From Epiperipatus broadwayi (lineage: Eukaryota > Onychophora > Udeonychophora > Euonychophora > Peripatidae), in the NCBI GenBank assembly GCA_028023455.1, contig JAQFVV010006220.1, positions 7,979,852-8,043,851 on the forward strand: a stretch of 64,000 bases of DNA, written 5' to 3'. The notes below the pieces were generated by a model. It ran no database searches. It was not told the DNA's origin and saw only the letters and a program-made list of their open reading frames with translations. Of this stretch, positions 35,291-47,296 are shown piece after piece. Numbering within the stretch: the first letter of the stretch is position 1; each line of letters begins with the position of its first letter. The position numbers and the translations under genes were made by a program.

Positions 35291-36447
35291 TTGTAACAAA
35301 TCCTGGCCTTGCATATTAGTATACTTGATAGATCATCAGAATGGTGAAAAGCATATCTAGGATTCCTAAATTTTTAAACTCCTAACTATCTTGATCTCAA
35401 TTTTTAGAGCAACATGTTTACATATGAATATAGATCAGATACCTCCATAAACACTGGTCTTTCTCCATCCTTAAATTTTATTTATATCAGAATTAAAGCT
35501 CAAGGAAAATATGTACAATATTCTACTTCAAGGAATATTTATATTATATTGCACCTAATGCATGATAAATTGATAAATGAATAAAGAAAAACATACGCGA
35601 CTGACTTTAATTTGAAAAGTTTTTTTTACACATTTATTCACACATACAATTTATTCAACATGAAACTATAGACAATAACAATTAATTCGTTTACATATTT
35701 ATGACTATTCTTTGATCAGTACTAAACGTATTGCTATGTATATATATATACTTGTTTGCTAATTTAAACTTTAGTAAAATAACAATTCTTTGTTTCCAAT
35801 ATATTTGCTGATTGACTTATATTAAATAGCATTATGGTGGTTTGGGATTTCCCTGCTATTAAGATTTATTTCTATTATGATAGCAAAGACCATTCATGCA
35901 TGAAGTTTTTAATCATATATATACTAAAAAACAAGTAATTAATAAAATGGTTAGTATCAATATACAAACAATAAATAACAGTGTAACTGTATGAGTTGGT
36001 GTTTAATGTTGGACAATATAAAGTCTTACCTCTAAACCTGGTCAGCTATCTAAAAAATACTTAAGCATGCTTAAAAAAAAAAAATCAGATTCAACTATGA
36101 TTTGTGCTTTAAGCTCAGCTACTATACCATTTTTTTTTTTACAAATGTATATAAAAATCTGACTGCTGCTTATCTTTAGTTAAATGAATATTCTTTTGAA
36201 ACAATGAATAATTCCATTATGATAACAGATTAATAAAATTTGTAATAAATATGTACTGAATAAACCAAAACTATAACAATAGTAGTAAGGTCCCATCAGA
36301 TTTAGTTTTAGTGATAGAGTAGCACACTCTAGAGTCCAAGGTCGATATATGGTGACTACAGTTTTGGCAAATTTAATGGTCAAATTTCTTATGAATTCTC
36401 AAGAAAGAAAATTGTAAATATATTAATATTTTTAAATATACAGAGGC
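35291..36447. other. AT-rich stretch without recognised gene
   Basis: No coding or RNA feature is supported. Poly-A and poly-T runs lie near 36074 and 36130. Confidence 0.5.
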
Positions 36448-36875
36448 AAAACTCTCCATACAGTAGCACCACTCATGGCAAGCTAGAGTAATCAATAGAC
36501 CCAAGAAGGTTTGTGCATAAAATCCGTATATAGTGCCTACTCATCCAATATTCCCAGACTATTTTCTTGCTTGTGCCTTTCATCCGCAAGAAGCCTTGGA
36601 TCTGAGAATCCTGCACCTATATCTTAGGATCTAATGCAACCCTCCAGCAGCCCACCTTTTACTCTTTTAACTAACTATAAAGCTTTGATTCCAAAATGAA
36701 AACACAATAATGTTTTCAAGCTAAGTTCATTTGGTGTCTTTTGTTCTTTAATAACCAGTCACCATAATCCTATTGGGCAGGATTAGTACTAAACCTTCAA
36801 ATATCACATGATCACCTTTGATTACTTTGGCTTGCACTAAGTGGGCCCATTGTATGGAGAATTTTGACTGTGAAA
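36448..36875. mobile_element. foldback element, family F, second copy
   Basis: It starts CTCTCCATACAGTAG and ends ATTGTATGGAGAATTTTG. The left half follows the 34077 copy closely (for example GGTTTGTGCATAAAATCC, GCAACCCTCCAGCAGCC); the right half is partly different sequence. It is non-coding. Confidence 0.65.
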
Positions 36876-38243
36876 ACAGCTTGTGTAACTATAAAGAATT
36901 GTGATAATGTGATGTTTGATGGTTTAATACTTTTAAATACTTAAAAATCTGGATAAGTGTTGATAGATAATTAAAAAAAAAAAAAAATAATGATCACAAC
37001 TAAAGATCATTTTAATAATAATAATAAAAAAATAGTTTGTGGATTACTAAATTTAGAATTAAGAAAAAGTTTTATTCAATGTTTTGTCTGGAATTTGGCA
37101 TTATAACATGGAAAAACTAAGTATTTTGAAGAATAAGTAGGAAAAACAATTAGAAGCATCCAAGACAAAAAATGAAAGTGAATAAACTAAATTATACCCA
37201 TTAATAATAAGTATAATACATTGTTTTATTTAGAAATAAATTGTAGAATTGATTAATACTTTTAAAGTTGAATAAATAAAATGAAAAATTAGATTAATAT
37301 AATTACAAATATAAAAGTACTAAAAAATAATTGTAATAAAATATTTATTTAAAAAAAAATTGAATGTGACATACTAACTGAAAAATATTGAACATGAGAG
37401 GAACAATAAATATTAAAAAAAAAAAAGTAGAAGTAATTAATATATGATCTTAGAAAAGGGAATAATTGTATAGGAAAACAAAAAAATTGAAAGAAATAAA
37501 GATTCAAAAGTAAGATGAGACGATATATATACACAATCTGGAGCTTTTACAAATGATTGATGATATAAGATAAATCAGTTTATAAAAAGCCTACTGCAGG
37601 GCAAAAGCCTTTACAATAGCCATCCAGAGAGAAACAGTAAATGAGAAGAAATTACACTTACAAAACTCAATCAAGTTGTGGGACAATGAGAATGTAAGAG
37701 TTTCTTTTTTTTTTTGGTTTAATATTTAGATAAAGATGAAATACCCATTCAACACTTGGATAGCTAGATCACTGTAGACCAGATATCAACAAAATATTTT
37801 ACATGGTCTGTACTCAAATAACTTCTTTGACATTCTTCTAATGATGAAACAATTTCACAATATTTTTTGTTTAAGAAATAACACAAAACTACCAATAATC
37901 TTTAGTTTTTACTCCCTTTGTTTTTTTTTTTTTTAAATTTATGTTATAAATCTCACAAATATTATTTATGCATATATACTATTTTTATAGATGGTGATGA
38001 TGACCTAAAATTCGCTTCCTTCATGGCTTCTCTTTACTAGAAATAATGAAAAAGTGCAGTCTTAGCTTTTAATTTTAGAAGAAAAAAAAGATTCTGATAT
38101 GTCTCTTAAAATATTGATTATAAAGAAGTAATTAACAATAAACTATATAAATAATTAATTTGTGAATAATTGAGCATTTTAAAAACAAGAATATGAAAAA
38201 AATATTTTATATTTTAAGATAAACTTTCAAAAAAAATTTAGCA
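36876..38243. other. AT-rich stretch with one short repeat fragment
   Basis: No gene was recognised. The repeat fragment near 37575 is listed separately. Confidence 0.45.
37575..37790 (+). repeat. fragment of a dispersed repeat (GGGCAAAAGCC family)
   Basis: CTACTGCAGGGCAAAAGCCT matches CCACTGTAGGGCAAAAGCCT at 58632-58651, and both are followed by short, partly similar bodies. Similar wording occurs in interspersed repeats of several arthropods, but the class cannot be set from these pieces. Confidence 0.4.
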
Positions 38244-38260
38244 ATTATATTTGTTTTAAT

Positions 38261-38378
38261 TAGAAGAAATTATTAGTTGGATAAGTTGAAGTGGATAGCT
38301 GTAGAAAGCTTGAAAGCTGAGTTCAAATCCCTTCTAATTACATTAAGTTCAGTATAGGCAATATAGTTGTATTTAAAT
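38261..38378 (+). mobile_element. short SINE with 17-bp target duplication
   Basis: The 118-bp insertion is flanked by ATTATATTTGTTTTAAT (38244-38260, 38379-38395). It carries GGATAGCTGTAGAAAGCTTG and the B box GAGTTCAAATCCC, then TTACATTAAGTTCAG. That is the tRNA-like part and tail wording of the hammerhead elements, without a ribozyme. It is non-coding. Confidence 0.8.
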
Positions 38379-38594
38379 ATTATATTTGTTTTAATATATT
38401 CATTAGAATTTGATATTAAAAAATAAATTTCATGTTTAAAAAAACTTTTCTTGACTTTTCCTTCTGATTTTTGCACAATAAAAATGATAATTTTTAAGAT
38501 AAATATATTAGAATTTTATTTATATAATGTAAAGAAAAAAATAAACAAAAGAATATATATGATACTTTATTGAGTAAACAGATAATGTAATCTA

Positions 38595-38927
38595 GTGTTT
38601 TCCTGATGGTTTGTGATGATGGTGTTCTAGTTGTATTTTTATACTGGACTATTTTCATCATCTAATATGTGTATTGAATGTGTTTAAAAAAATTTAACTT
38701 TATTTAAATATTTCAAATACATTCAACTGTTAGTAATAGCACATCAAACAGGTTAATATATGCACAATGTTTCAAAAGGTATGATTCTCCCCTCTTCTTC
38801 AGGTGTTGCTGGCCTGACAGTGACAATACTAACACGGGATTCAAATCCGGATCCTTAGATTCTTGTGTATTGAATTTTTATGGTAACACTCTAACCAACT
38901 GACCCATCCTGCTAAAGGCAACAGTCT
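38595..38927 (-). repeat. inverted pseudo-LTR of the PLE
   Basis: This is the reverse complement of 40511-40840. It contains the tRNA-like segment (38836-38912, minus; B box GGATTTGAATCC) and the best-kept version of a CTGAAGA...GAAAC motif (38802 down to 38769). Confidence 0.85.
38769..38815 (-). ncRNA. possible hammerhead-like motif in the PLE pseudo-LTR
   Basis: On the minus strand, CTGAAGA (38802-38796) fits CUGANGA. AGAGGG then pairs with CCTTTT around a 10-nt loop, followed by GAAAC. PLEs are known to carry hammerhead motifs in their pseudo-LTRs. A convincing stem III, NUH cleavage site and stem I could not be drawn, and the other two copies (40640, 43335) have lost CTGA or GAAAC. This is tentative. 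Confidence 0.3.
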
Positions 38928-39674
38928 GTAGAAATTTTCTATATTTATCTATGAGGTTGCTCCTGATTTCTCCACATTTTCTTAAGAGCAAAGTTGATTA
39001 ATGGTTTCCATACATTATGTACAGTCACATTATGTTGGCTTATGGGATTTTTTGGCATTCTCATCTGAGCAGCTTCTTTAAATTTTCTTCTTTGTACCTT
39101 TTCTTCTCTATCTAATATTTATGTATTTTCCCAATTGAACATATGTTCATTGGCATATATCTTAGATACATTCTGTTTTTTCTTCTAATCATCACTTTGT
39201 GTTTTTGCAAATGCTTTTCAATAGGGTGACTAGTCTCACTAGTATATGTTCTTCCACATTCACATGGTATTTCATAGATGCAGTTTTTTCTTTTCAGCAT
39301 TTCAAGTTTAGGCTTTGCGGATGTTACAATTTCTTATAGTGTGGTATGGCTGTGGAAAGTTATTCGGATGTTATACTGATTGCAGAATTTCCTTAATTTG
39401 TCTGCTATTTTTGGAATGTATGGGTACACTACAGTATGAATAATTGTCTTTTCTCTTGATGGTTTTTTTTTTGTTGTCTATTTAACATTTACTTAATAAC
39501 AGCCAACGGATAAACATTTTTCATAAGAGCTTATTCTATATAGATCTTTTCTTTTTCCAAAATTGATTTCTGAACAAATTTCTTTGCTCTGTTCCATAGA
39601 GATAGTGTACCACCATTTAATCTTTTCCTTACAACAGACAATGTCTCATCACATGGTACATTTGTGAATAAATT
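38928..39674 (-). pseudogene. inverted PLE coding fragment (RT edge and GIY-YIG endonuclease)
   Basis: Minus-strand reading starts NLFTNVPCDETLSVV (RT, just before the palm), then jumps by internal deletion to NRAKKFVQK. It continues to the endonuclease KNCIYEIPCECGRTY with ETSHPIEKHLQ (39112-39300). It lacks the RT catalytic centre. It joins the forward fragment head-to-head at 39675. Confidence 0.75.
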
Positions 39675-40505
39675 TTTCACAATAGAATGAGAACAAGAAC
39701 AAAAATTGGCATTCTTAAATGTTCTTGTGAGAAGACTCCCTCTCATGATAAAATCAAAACTACAGTTTACCGAAAACCTACACATACAGGAAAATTCCTA
39801 GCCTATACATCCAATCACACCAGAAACCGAAAACATTGCCATATACTATCATTATGAAACAGAGCAAAAGAAGTTTGTTCAGAAACTAGTGATGTGGAAA
39901 AAGAAAATATCTATATAGAACAAACTCATATGAAAAATGGTTATCCATTAGCTGTTAAGAAAATGTTTAATAGACAACAAAAAGAACCATTAAGAAAAAA
40001 GACAATTATTGGTACTGTAGTGTACCCATACATTCCAAAAATAGCAGACAAATTAATGAAAATCTGTAATCAGTATAACACCAGCATAGCTTTCCAGAGC
40101 CATACCCACACTACGAGGAATTCTAGCATCTACAAAGCCTAAACTTGAAATGCTGAAAAGAAAAAACTGTATCTATGAAATATCATGTGAATGTGGAAGA
40201 ATATGTATTGGTGAGAGCAGTTGTCCCATTGAAAAATGCTTGCAAGATCACAAACTAATGATTAAAAGAGAGAAAAAATGTGTCTAAGGTACCAGACCAT
40301 GTATGCGCCAATGAACATATGTTCAATTGGAAAAATACAAAAATATAAGATAGAGAAAAAAAGGTATTTAAAGAAGCTGCTCACATGACAATGGCAAAAA
40401 ATCCTATAAGCTAACTTAGTGTGACTATACATAATGTATGGAAACCACTAAACAACTTTGCTCTTAGGAAAAGTGGAAAAATCAGGAGCAACCTCATAGA
40501 TATGT
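39675..40505 (+). pseudogene. forward PLE 3' coding fragment
   Basis: It begins after the RT palm (matching 42366 onward) and covers the linker and endonuclease: KTTVYRKPTHTGKFLAYTSN, YPYIPKIADKLMKICNQY, then KNCIYEISCECGR and ESSCPIEKCLQ. Open piece 39894-40142; stops and small indels elsewhere. As the upstream member of a tandem it is 5'-truncated. Confidence 0.8.
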
Positions 40506-40510
40506 ATAGG

Positions 40511-40850
40511 AAATTTCTAGACTGTTGCCTTTGGCAGGATGGCTCAGTTGGTTAGAGTGTTACCATAAAAATTCAATACTCAAGAATCTAAGGGTCCAGG
40601 TTCAAATCCCATGCTAGTACAATCATTGATCAGACCAAGAAGAGGGAAGAATAATACCTCTCAACACATTATGCATATACTAATCTGTTTCATGTGCTAT
40701 TACTACCAGTTGAATGCATCTGAAATATTGAAATAGTTAATTTTTTCTAATGACATTCAATACGCATATTAGATGATGGAAATAATCCAATATATAAATA
40801 CAACTAGAACACCATCATCACAAACTTTCGAGAAAACACTATGTATTCAG
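40511..40850 (+). repeat. 5' pseudo-LTR of the near-full PLE copy
   Basis: It is directly repeated at 43208-43530. It contains a tRNA-like head: A box TGGCTCAGTTGG (40539-40550) and B box GGTTCAAATCC (40599-40609). It then has GAAGAGGGAAGAATAATACC, a hairpin that pairs AAGAGG with a CCTCT-type 3' arm. The tRNA-like part suggests an internal pol III-type promoter. The body ORF starts at 40852. Confidence 0.85.
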
Positions 40851-40851
40851 T

Positions 40852-43189
40852 ATGAACCCGGTATTATATCAACCTTTAGACATCAGGAAAAAATTATGTC
40901 TAAAGCTGGTCAAATTTGAAAATCATTTAACTTTCTTATGTAAATCTGAAGAAATAATTCCTAAAGGTTTGCAACTAAAACCTCCAATTCACTCTCAGAG
41001 AGCTGAAAAAATTACTCAGAGAACAAGTGAAGCTCTGTTAAGAGAAAGAATAAATGCCCAAAGTTTTTCTAAGTATCAAACAATGGATTCCATTAATAAT
41101 GTAGAATGTCTTCTAAAAAATAAACTTACTGATGAAGACTACATGAGAGTTTCTCAAACAGTAAGAAAATCATATTTTACATTGCATGGAAAAATAAAAG
41201 AATGCCAAAAGAAGAAACTTGCTAACCTACATGGGTATATTAAAAATCATAATGTACCAAGCAATGTACCAACTTCATCTGTTAAAAATCTCAGTTCTAA
41301 ACATCTAACAGATAGTGAAATTTCTGTTCTTAAGAGAGGATTAAACTTTGCCATAACACCATTTAATATCCCTTTCTTAGATATAATGGTAGCCACAGAG
41401 AAAGTTACACAAAAATTGCCTTCAGAAGCAGCCAAATTATGCTGGAGAATAAAAAGAACATTTGATAAGCAACAAAAATTGAAGACAAACATATCCTATG
41501 GAGAGAGGAAAGCAATTAAATCTTTCAAAGTAGATAAATCTATAATTATTCTCCCTGCTGACAAAGGCAATGCAACAGTTGTAATGGATACAACTGATTA
41601 TGACAACAAAATATAAGAATTCCTCACAGCAGGCCAATATAGAAAAGTGGCAAAAAATCCAATACAGAGTATGGAAACAAAGTCATAAGCATTACTCAAA
41701 AAGCATCACAAATACTTCACTGATTCAGAAAAAAGTAAAATAACATTATATTTCAGCAAAATTCCTCATTTTTATGGTCTACCTAAAACCATAAGGTTCA
41801 TGTTCCATTAAGATCTATTGTTAATTCTAGAGATTCACCTTGCCAAAATTTGGCAAGATTTCTTTTCAAAGTTCTAATTCCTTTGGCATACCAGAGCCAG
41901 TCCTTTGTCATGGATTCTAGACACACGGTAGAATTAATCAAGAACATAAAAATTGAAAGAACTGACTTGCTAGTAAGCTTTGATGTGGAAAGTTTATTAC
42001 AAATGTACCACGTGAAGAGGCATTGTCTGTTGTAAAAAAAGATTAAATGGTGATAGTAGTTTACAAACCAGAACAGCTTTTCCTATTGATAGTATAACAT
42101 TCTGCATAAAAACAACCTACTTTCAATATAACACAGAATTCTTCCAACAAAATCAAGGAATGGCTATGAGGACACCATTGTCTCTCCTGATTAGCAATAT
42201 TTACATGGAAGAACTTGAAACTTTAGCCATAAAAATGACTCCATATCCACCTAAAGTTTGGCTTCACTATGTGGATGATACATTCGTTGTCTGGCACATA
42301 GTGAAGCACTGCTGCAAACTTTCTGGAAACACATCAGCAACATATCCCCATCAATTAAATTCACAATAGAATCAGAACAAGAAAAAAATTGGCATACTTA
42401 GATGTTCTTGTGATAAGACTCCCTCATGGCAAAATAAAAACTACAGTTTATCGAAAATCCACACATACAGGAAAATATCAAGCCTATACATCCAATTACG
42501 CCAGAAACATAGAACATGGAGTTATACTATCACTATGAAACAAAACAAAAGAAGTTTGTTCAGAAACCAGTGATTTGGAAAAAAAAGTTCTATATAGAAC
42601 AAACTCTTATGAAAAATGGTTATCCATCAGCTGTTATTAAGAAAATGTTAAATTGCCAACAAAAATAACCATCAAAAGACAATTATTGATACTGTAGCAT
42701 ACCCACACATTCCAAAAATAGCAGACAAATTAAAGAAAATCTGCAATCAGTATAACATTATAACGGCTTTCCAGAACCATACCACACTACAAGAAATTCC
42801 ATCATCTACAAAGCCTAAACTTGAAATACTGAAGAAAAAAAACTGCATCTATGAAATACTATGTGAATGTTGAACATATATTGGTGAGACCAGCTGTCCC
42901 ATTGAAAAGCGCTTGCAAGAACAAAAACTGATGATTAGAAAAGAGAAAACAGATGCATCCAAGGTAGCAGACCATGTATGTGCCAATGAACATATATTCA
43001 ATTGGAAAAATAGAAAAATATTGGATAGAAAAGAAAAGGTACAAAGAAAAAAATTTAAAGAAGCTGCTCACATGACAATGGCAAGAAATCCCATAAGCCA
43101 ACCTAGTGTGACTATACATAATGTATGGAAACCAATAATCAACTTTGCTTTTAGGAAAAAGTTGAGAAATCAGGAGCAACCTCATAGAT
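40852..43189 (+). pseudogene. PLE reverse transcriptase - GIY-YIG endonuclease, decayed
   Basis: The first 254 codons (40852-41616) are open and end in the PLE-typical SIIILPADKGNATVVM. Further pieces: FYGLPK, then LVSFDVESL (about 41965), NQGMAMRTPLSLLISNIYME (42152 on), and the catalytic YVDDTFVVW (about 42268-42294). Next come YPHIPKIADKLKKICNQY and the GIY-YIG part KKNCIYEILCEC, TYIGETSCPIEKRLQ (about 42835-42918). It ends NPISQPSVTIHNVWKPI, stop at 43189. RT copies the RNA and GIY-YIG nicks the target. Stops near 41614, 42033 and 42367 and frame changes inactivate it. The N-terminal 254-residue segment is unusually well kept. Confidence 0.85.
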
Positions 43190-43207
43190 AACTATATGAA
43201 ATTTCTA

Positions 43208-43530
43208 CAGACTGTTGCCTTTGGCAGGTCAGGTCAGTTGGTTATAGCATTACCTTAAAAATTCCCAACACAAGAATCTAAGGATCCAGGTTTGAATCCC
43301 ATACTAGTACTGTCACTGTCAGGCCAGCAACACCTGAAGAAGAGGGAAGAATAATACCTCTTAAAAGATTGTGCATATACTAACCTGTTTGATGAGTTAT
43401 ACTAACCTGTTTGATGTGCTATTACAAATAGTTGAATGTATTTAAAATATTAAAATAAAGTCAAATTTTTCTAAAGACATTCAACAGGCATATTAGATGA
43501 TGAAAATAATCCAATACAAAAATACAAATG
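43208..43530 (+). repeat. 3' pseudo-LTR of the PLE
   Basis: Direct copy of 40511-40804, with a tRNA-like head (from 43223; B box GTTTGAATCCC) and hairpin AAGAGG/CCTCTT (43340-43362). A 22-bp segment around ACTAACCTGTTTGATG is duplicated at 43379-43420. It ends before the target repeat at 43531. Confidence 0.85.
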
Positions 43531-43540
43531 ATGTAGTCTA

Positions 43541-44199
43541 CTTTCTAAAAAAAGTATGAAGCTTAAACTGATAAGAGTTTATTATAATTTTAAATTATTT
43601 ATTTGAAAAAAAAAAAAAACCACTAAATTATAAAGGCATATTATAATACATAAAAAGTTGGATTAAAAATATTCTACCAATAGGTAAAAAATTGAATAAA
43701 TAGTATGAGGCAAATCCTCCAATTCAACAATTAGATGGAATTTTGTAGATAAAAAATAATTTTCATAAAGTATTATTTTAATACATTTACTACCCGGTTA
43801 TAAACGGTTAACCCCCCCCTCCCCAAAAGACAATCTGAGTTAAACATTTTATTTTGTTTAATTTTCAATTTATAATATTTATTTATTATTCAAATTTCAT
43901 CATAAAAGTTTATTTTCCTTTAAAAAAAAAATCATATAGATTAGTAATTAAAAAATAAAAATATTTGTGGAGAATTCACACAGGTTGAATTACAAAATAA
44001 ATTACCATCATCAACTAGAATTTACTAGTATAAAAACAATAAGGAATTATATTCACTAATGACTATAAATTATTGCTTTTGCCATAGCTAGAACTCATTA
44101 TCTTAGCTTTTTTTTTTTTATACAAAAAATAAAATATGGTTATTGAAAGAAAATAGCAATCAAAATTATTGATCTATAAATATATTATTTATTCTAACC
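43541..44199. other. AT-rich stretch without recognised gene
   Basis: Nothing recognised apart from a C-rich run near 43811-43823. Confidence 0.5.
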
Positions 44200-45840
44200 T
44201 TTAGAGATAACTCCAATGAATTCAAGATAAAACTTGCAAATTATTTTAAAATATTAACTCTGAAGAAGGCATACATTACTAAGAATAGCTATGCAAATGG
44301 CAGAAACAAAAATCAGCAATTTATTAGTAAATTTCCATCCAAGACAAGGCAATATATGAAAAAAAAAAGAAGGCAAGAAAATATTTTAAAATAATATATA
44401 AAATTTTATAAAATAATACAAAAAAAAAAGTTGATATAAAAAATATATATGAAATAATAAAGAAAGCTATAAAATAAAAATCTCAAAGATATAAAGCAAT
44501 ATTTTAGTATTGGAAGGAAACTTATTCCAACATAAGAAAATATGACATTGAAAAAGAGAATGTCATCATTAAGTATATATAAAAAATTCTACAATAAACT
44601 ATAATAATAGACTGAAAAAAAAAAAGGTCTTACAGTTAATATAACAACTTTTAAAATACTAAGTAATTTAAATCAAAAAGAGAGATATGCAATTGTTTAA
44701 GGAAAAGTTGTAATCATTACAGATATTTTAAAAAAAAAAAATCAAGTAATGAAAAATTATTGGCAAAGCTTTATTTCAAATATTTAAATAAATGGAAAAA
44801 TACTTGAGTAATATTGATATAAAAAAAGCTGAAAAGGGCAGTATTAGAAATTAAAGATCTATCATTTTATCAGTTCTACACAAGATCTTTACTAAGATCA
44901 TTGATGTTAATACACATAATGCATTCAATTCAAATCAACCAAAAATGTCTGAATTTAAACATGGCTATAGCATGTAAAATACATCCATATATGAAGGAAA
45001 GTTATAAAAAGAACTAATGATTCAGGATTACTATTTTGTGTTGTATATGTATGTTACTGAATATATAAATATTTCTGCAGTGACTAACATTTTGTAATAT
45101 TAAGATATAAACCAAGGATGATATCAAATTCTAAAAAATACTTATAAAAATGCAATAGTAGTGATTAAACACACTAAAAAGATTAATGATAATAAAAGTG
45201 TACGATAGGTTGTTATCTCTAAAACTTTTCACAGCAGTTTTATGTAAAGTATTATGTGAATTAAAATATGAAGCTACAGAAATAAATATAAGTGATGATT
45301 GGACTACCAAATAAAAATAATAAAGAGGTAAGATAAATACTAAGAAAATTATTAGAATATGTTCAAAAAGAAAGAAAACTGAAAACTTTTGAAGCATATT
45401 GTTAATATAAAAGGAAATTTATTAAAAGAAGTTGATGATAGATTTAAACAAGAATGGAATTAGAAAGAATAATACTTAAAAAATGCTATATGCTCAATGA
45501 CTGTTTACATATAAATGTGAGATTTGGATTCTAAACACAAAAACAATACCCAGAATTACAAATAGTGAAGGAAATATATATTGGGCTTAACAAGAAGAAC
45601 AAGCAAATATCCCAAACAGCATTGAAAGAATTAAAATGACAAATAGGAATAAACATGTTACGAAAATAACAACAGATAGATAAGTTTTAAACAAAATCAC
45701 AACAAATTGTAAGAGATCTAGAAAGAGATAACGTAGAGGATGGATAAAAAAAATTGCTGGAGAGATATGGAAAAGAAAAATTGGATTAAGCTTAGAGAAC
45801 TTCATCATGCTGTGGATTGATATTGGTAGAAAATTATGAC
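44200..45840 (+). pseudogene. decayed non-LTR retrotransposon (RTE/BovB-like wording)
   Basis: Across stops and frame changes I read SVLHKIFTKII (about 44867), NQPKMSEFKHGYSM (about 44932-44975), and QILKNTYKNAIVVIK (about 45124-45170). Near 45735 comes RRGWIKKIAGEIWKRK. These follow the order of RT fingers, the GFRxGYST segment, palm and C-terminal RGRPxxRWxD region of craniofacial/RTE-type LINEs. 44200-44830 is assigned only by continuity. Heavily mutated. Confidence 0.6.
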
Positions 45841-46399
45841 AAAGTATACATGCATATATTATATGAATAATAAAATAAATATGGAAAGTTGAAGATTATT
45901 ATTAAACAGAAAAACAGATCAACTAAAAGAATCAGGAAATAAGAGAATTTATAAATCAATGACATTAATTTATATCAAAAGAATATTTTTCATCAAGAAT
46001 ATTTTACACTCATAAAAAAAGTTATCCAAAAAAACAGCATTACTTAATCTTTTTACACTGCAACCCAACAAATATGTTTGTACTATTTCAGAGATCTAAA
46101 TATTATAAAATTGTTATATTTCACAATTTAACAAAATAGAAATGTAATAAAAGATGCCATTTGCTTCCTAATGCTAATTAATATTTATTTGTCCAAATCA
46201 AATAATTACATTAATTAGGCAAAAGTGATAGTTTCAAAAAATAATAGTTACTAAAAAAAAAATTGAATTATATTATTTCAATCTCTTGCTGGAAAAAAAT
46301 AAATTAATAAAGTAATTAATGAAAGTATAATTTTATCAAAAAATAAAAACAGAATAACTAAGAAATAAAATTAATGTTATTTGATGACTCTGGTGTTGT
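45841..46399. other. AT-rich spacer
   Basis: No feature was recognised. Confidence 0.5.
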
Positions 46400-47031
46400 T
46401 ATCAGTCTTTTATTAAAGTATTAACTCTTACTTTGATGGAATTATTTAATACCATTGCAGACCTTATATCTGGTCAGTTTGGAAATTATTTTTTGTAAGT
46501 CATCACAAATGAAAGTAATAATTTTATAACATTTTCATTCAAACTCTATATTCAGCTTGAATTTGTAACCAAAATTTATGTAAATCATTTTATCTTTAAA
46601 AATTATTTCCAAATTCTTGACATTTCAATCAATTTTTTTTCTTTTAATAAAGTTAAATTATTTGATTTACATTCATTTCTGAGCCACATATTAAAAATAT
46701 TATCTTTATGTGGTAAATAGTGAATACATTGAGCATGATGGAGCTGTCCTGCTATCATTTTGTCTTCAACTATCTGTGCAAATGATGGAAACGGATCAAT
46801 AATTTTGCATGACTTTGCTTCATCAGAATTCTAATGAAAACTATTTTATTACTAAAAATAAAAAAGTTAATATAGTTTCCCTGCATTGACAAATTTAATG
46901 TTGTTTATTAATGAAAATATATCAGCTAAGTAGATATAGGGGATTTGAACTCAGACTTTCAAGCATCCACCAACTATCCACACTCTCATGCAACTGATAC
47001 ACATGACCACACACATGTAGAAAAGATAAAT

Positions 47032-47086
47032 AATCACCAATATACATATTTCATGCTAAACTAGCATTCATCAGTTGGTCCAGATT
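47032..47086 (-). ncRNA. type I hammerhead ribozyme, core intact
   Basis: On the minus strand: AATC (47086-47083), bulge TGG, ACCAA, core CTGATGA (47074-47068), stem II ATGCTA/TAGCAT with loop GTT, GAA (47052-47050), stem III AT-ATGT-AT, A47041, TTGGT and GATT (ending 47032). It is 55 nt, exactly the length of the copy at 31974-32028. Compared with that copy, stem II changes from G-U to A-U at the first pair and from G-C to A-U at the last pair, both keeping pairing. Predicted cleavage follows A47041. Confidence 0.88.
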
Positions 47087-47296
47087 ATCATCTACCATAC
47101 ATATATATATAATCAGTGCTCAGTTTATATTAAAATAGCAAATCTTCACACTTTAATGGTCAGGTTTCAATCCATTCCAACCTCCAACTTTTCAGCCATC
47201 TAAGTTGGAGTGGATTGAAGCCTGTCCAGTAAAATGCGAAGATTAGCTATCTTAATATAAACTGAGCACTGATTATATATATGTGTGGAAGATGAT

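Larger units (their letters stand above)
38595..43530 (+). mobile_element. Penelope-like element (PLE), composite copy
   Basis: The 4.9-kb element is flanked by ATGTAATCTA (38585-38594) and ATGTAGTCTA (43531-43540). Layout: an inverted fragment (38595-39674), a forward 3' fragment (39675-40510), pseudo-LTR, near-full body with RT and GIY-YIG endonuclease (40852-43189), and terminal pseudo-LTR. The right end stops inside a sequence that continues about 36 nt further at the inverted left end. Tandem copies, inverted fragments and a one-sided tail are characteristic of PLEs, which insert by target-primed reverse transcription. The coding region is broken. Confidence 0.9.

Noticed and set aside
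42926-42940. CTGATGA inside the PLE endonuclease coding region
   Set aside because: Part of coding sequence with no stems or GAAA partner.
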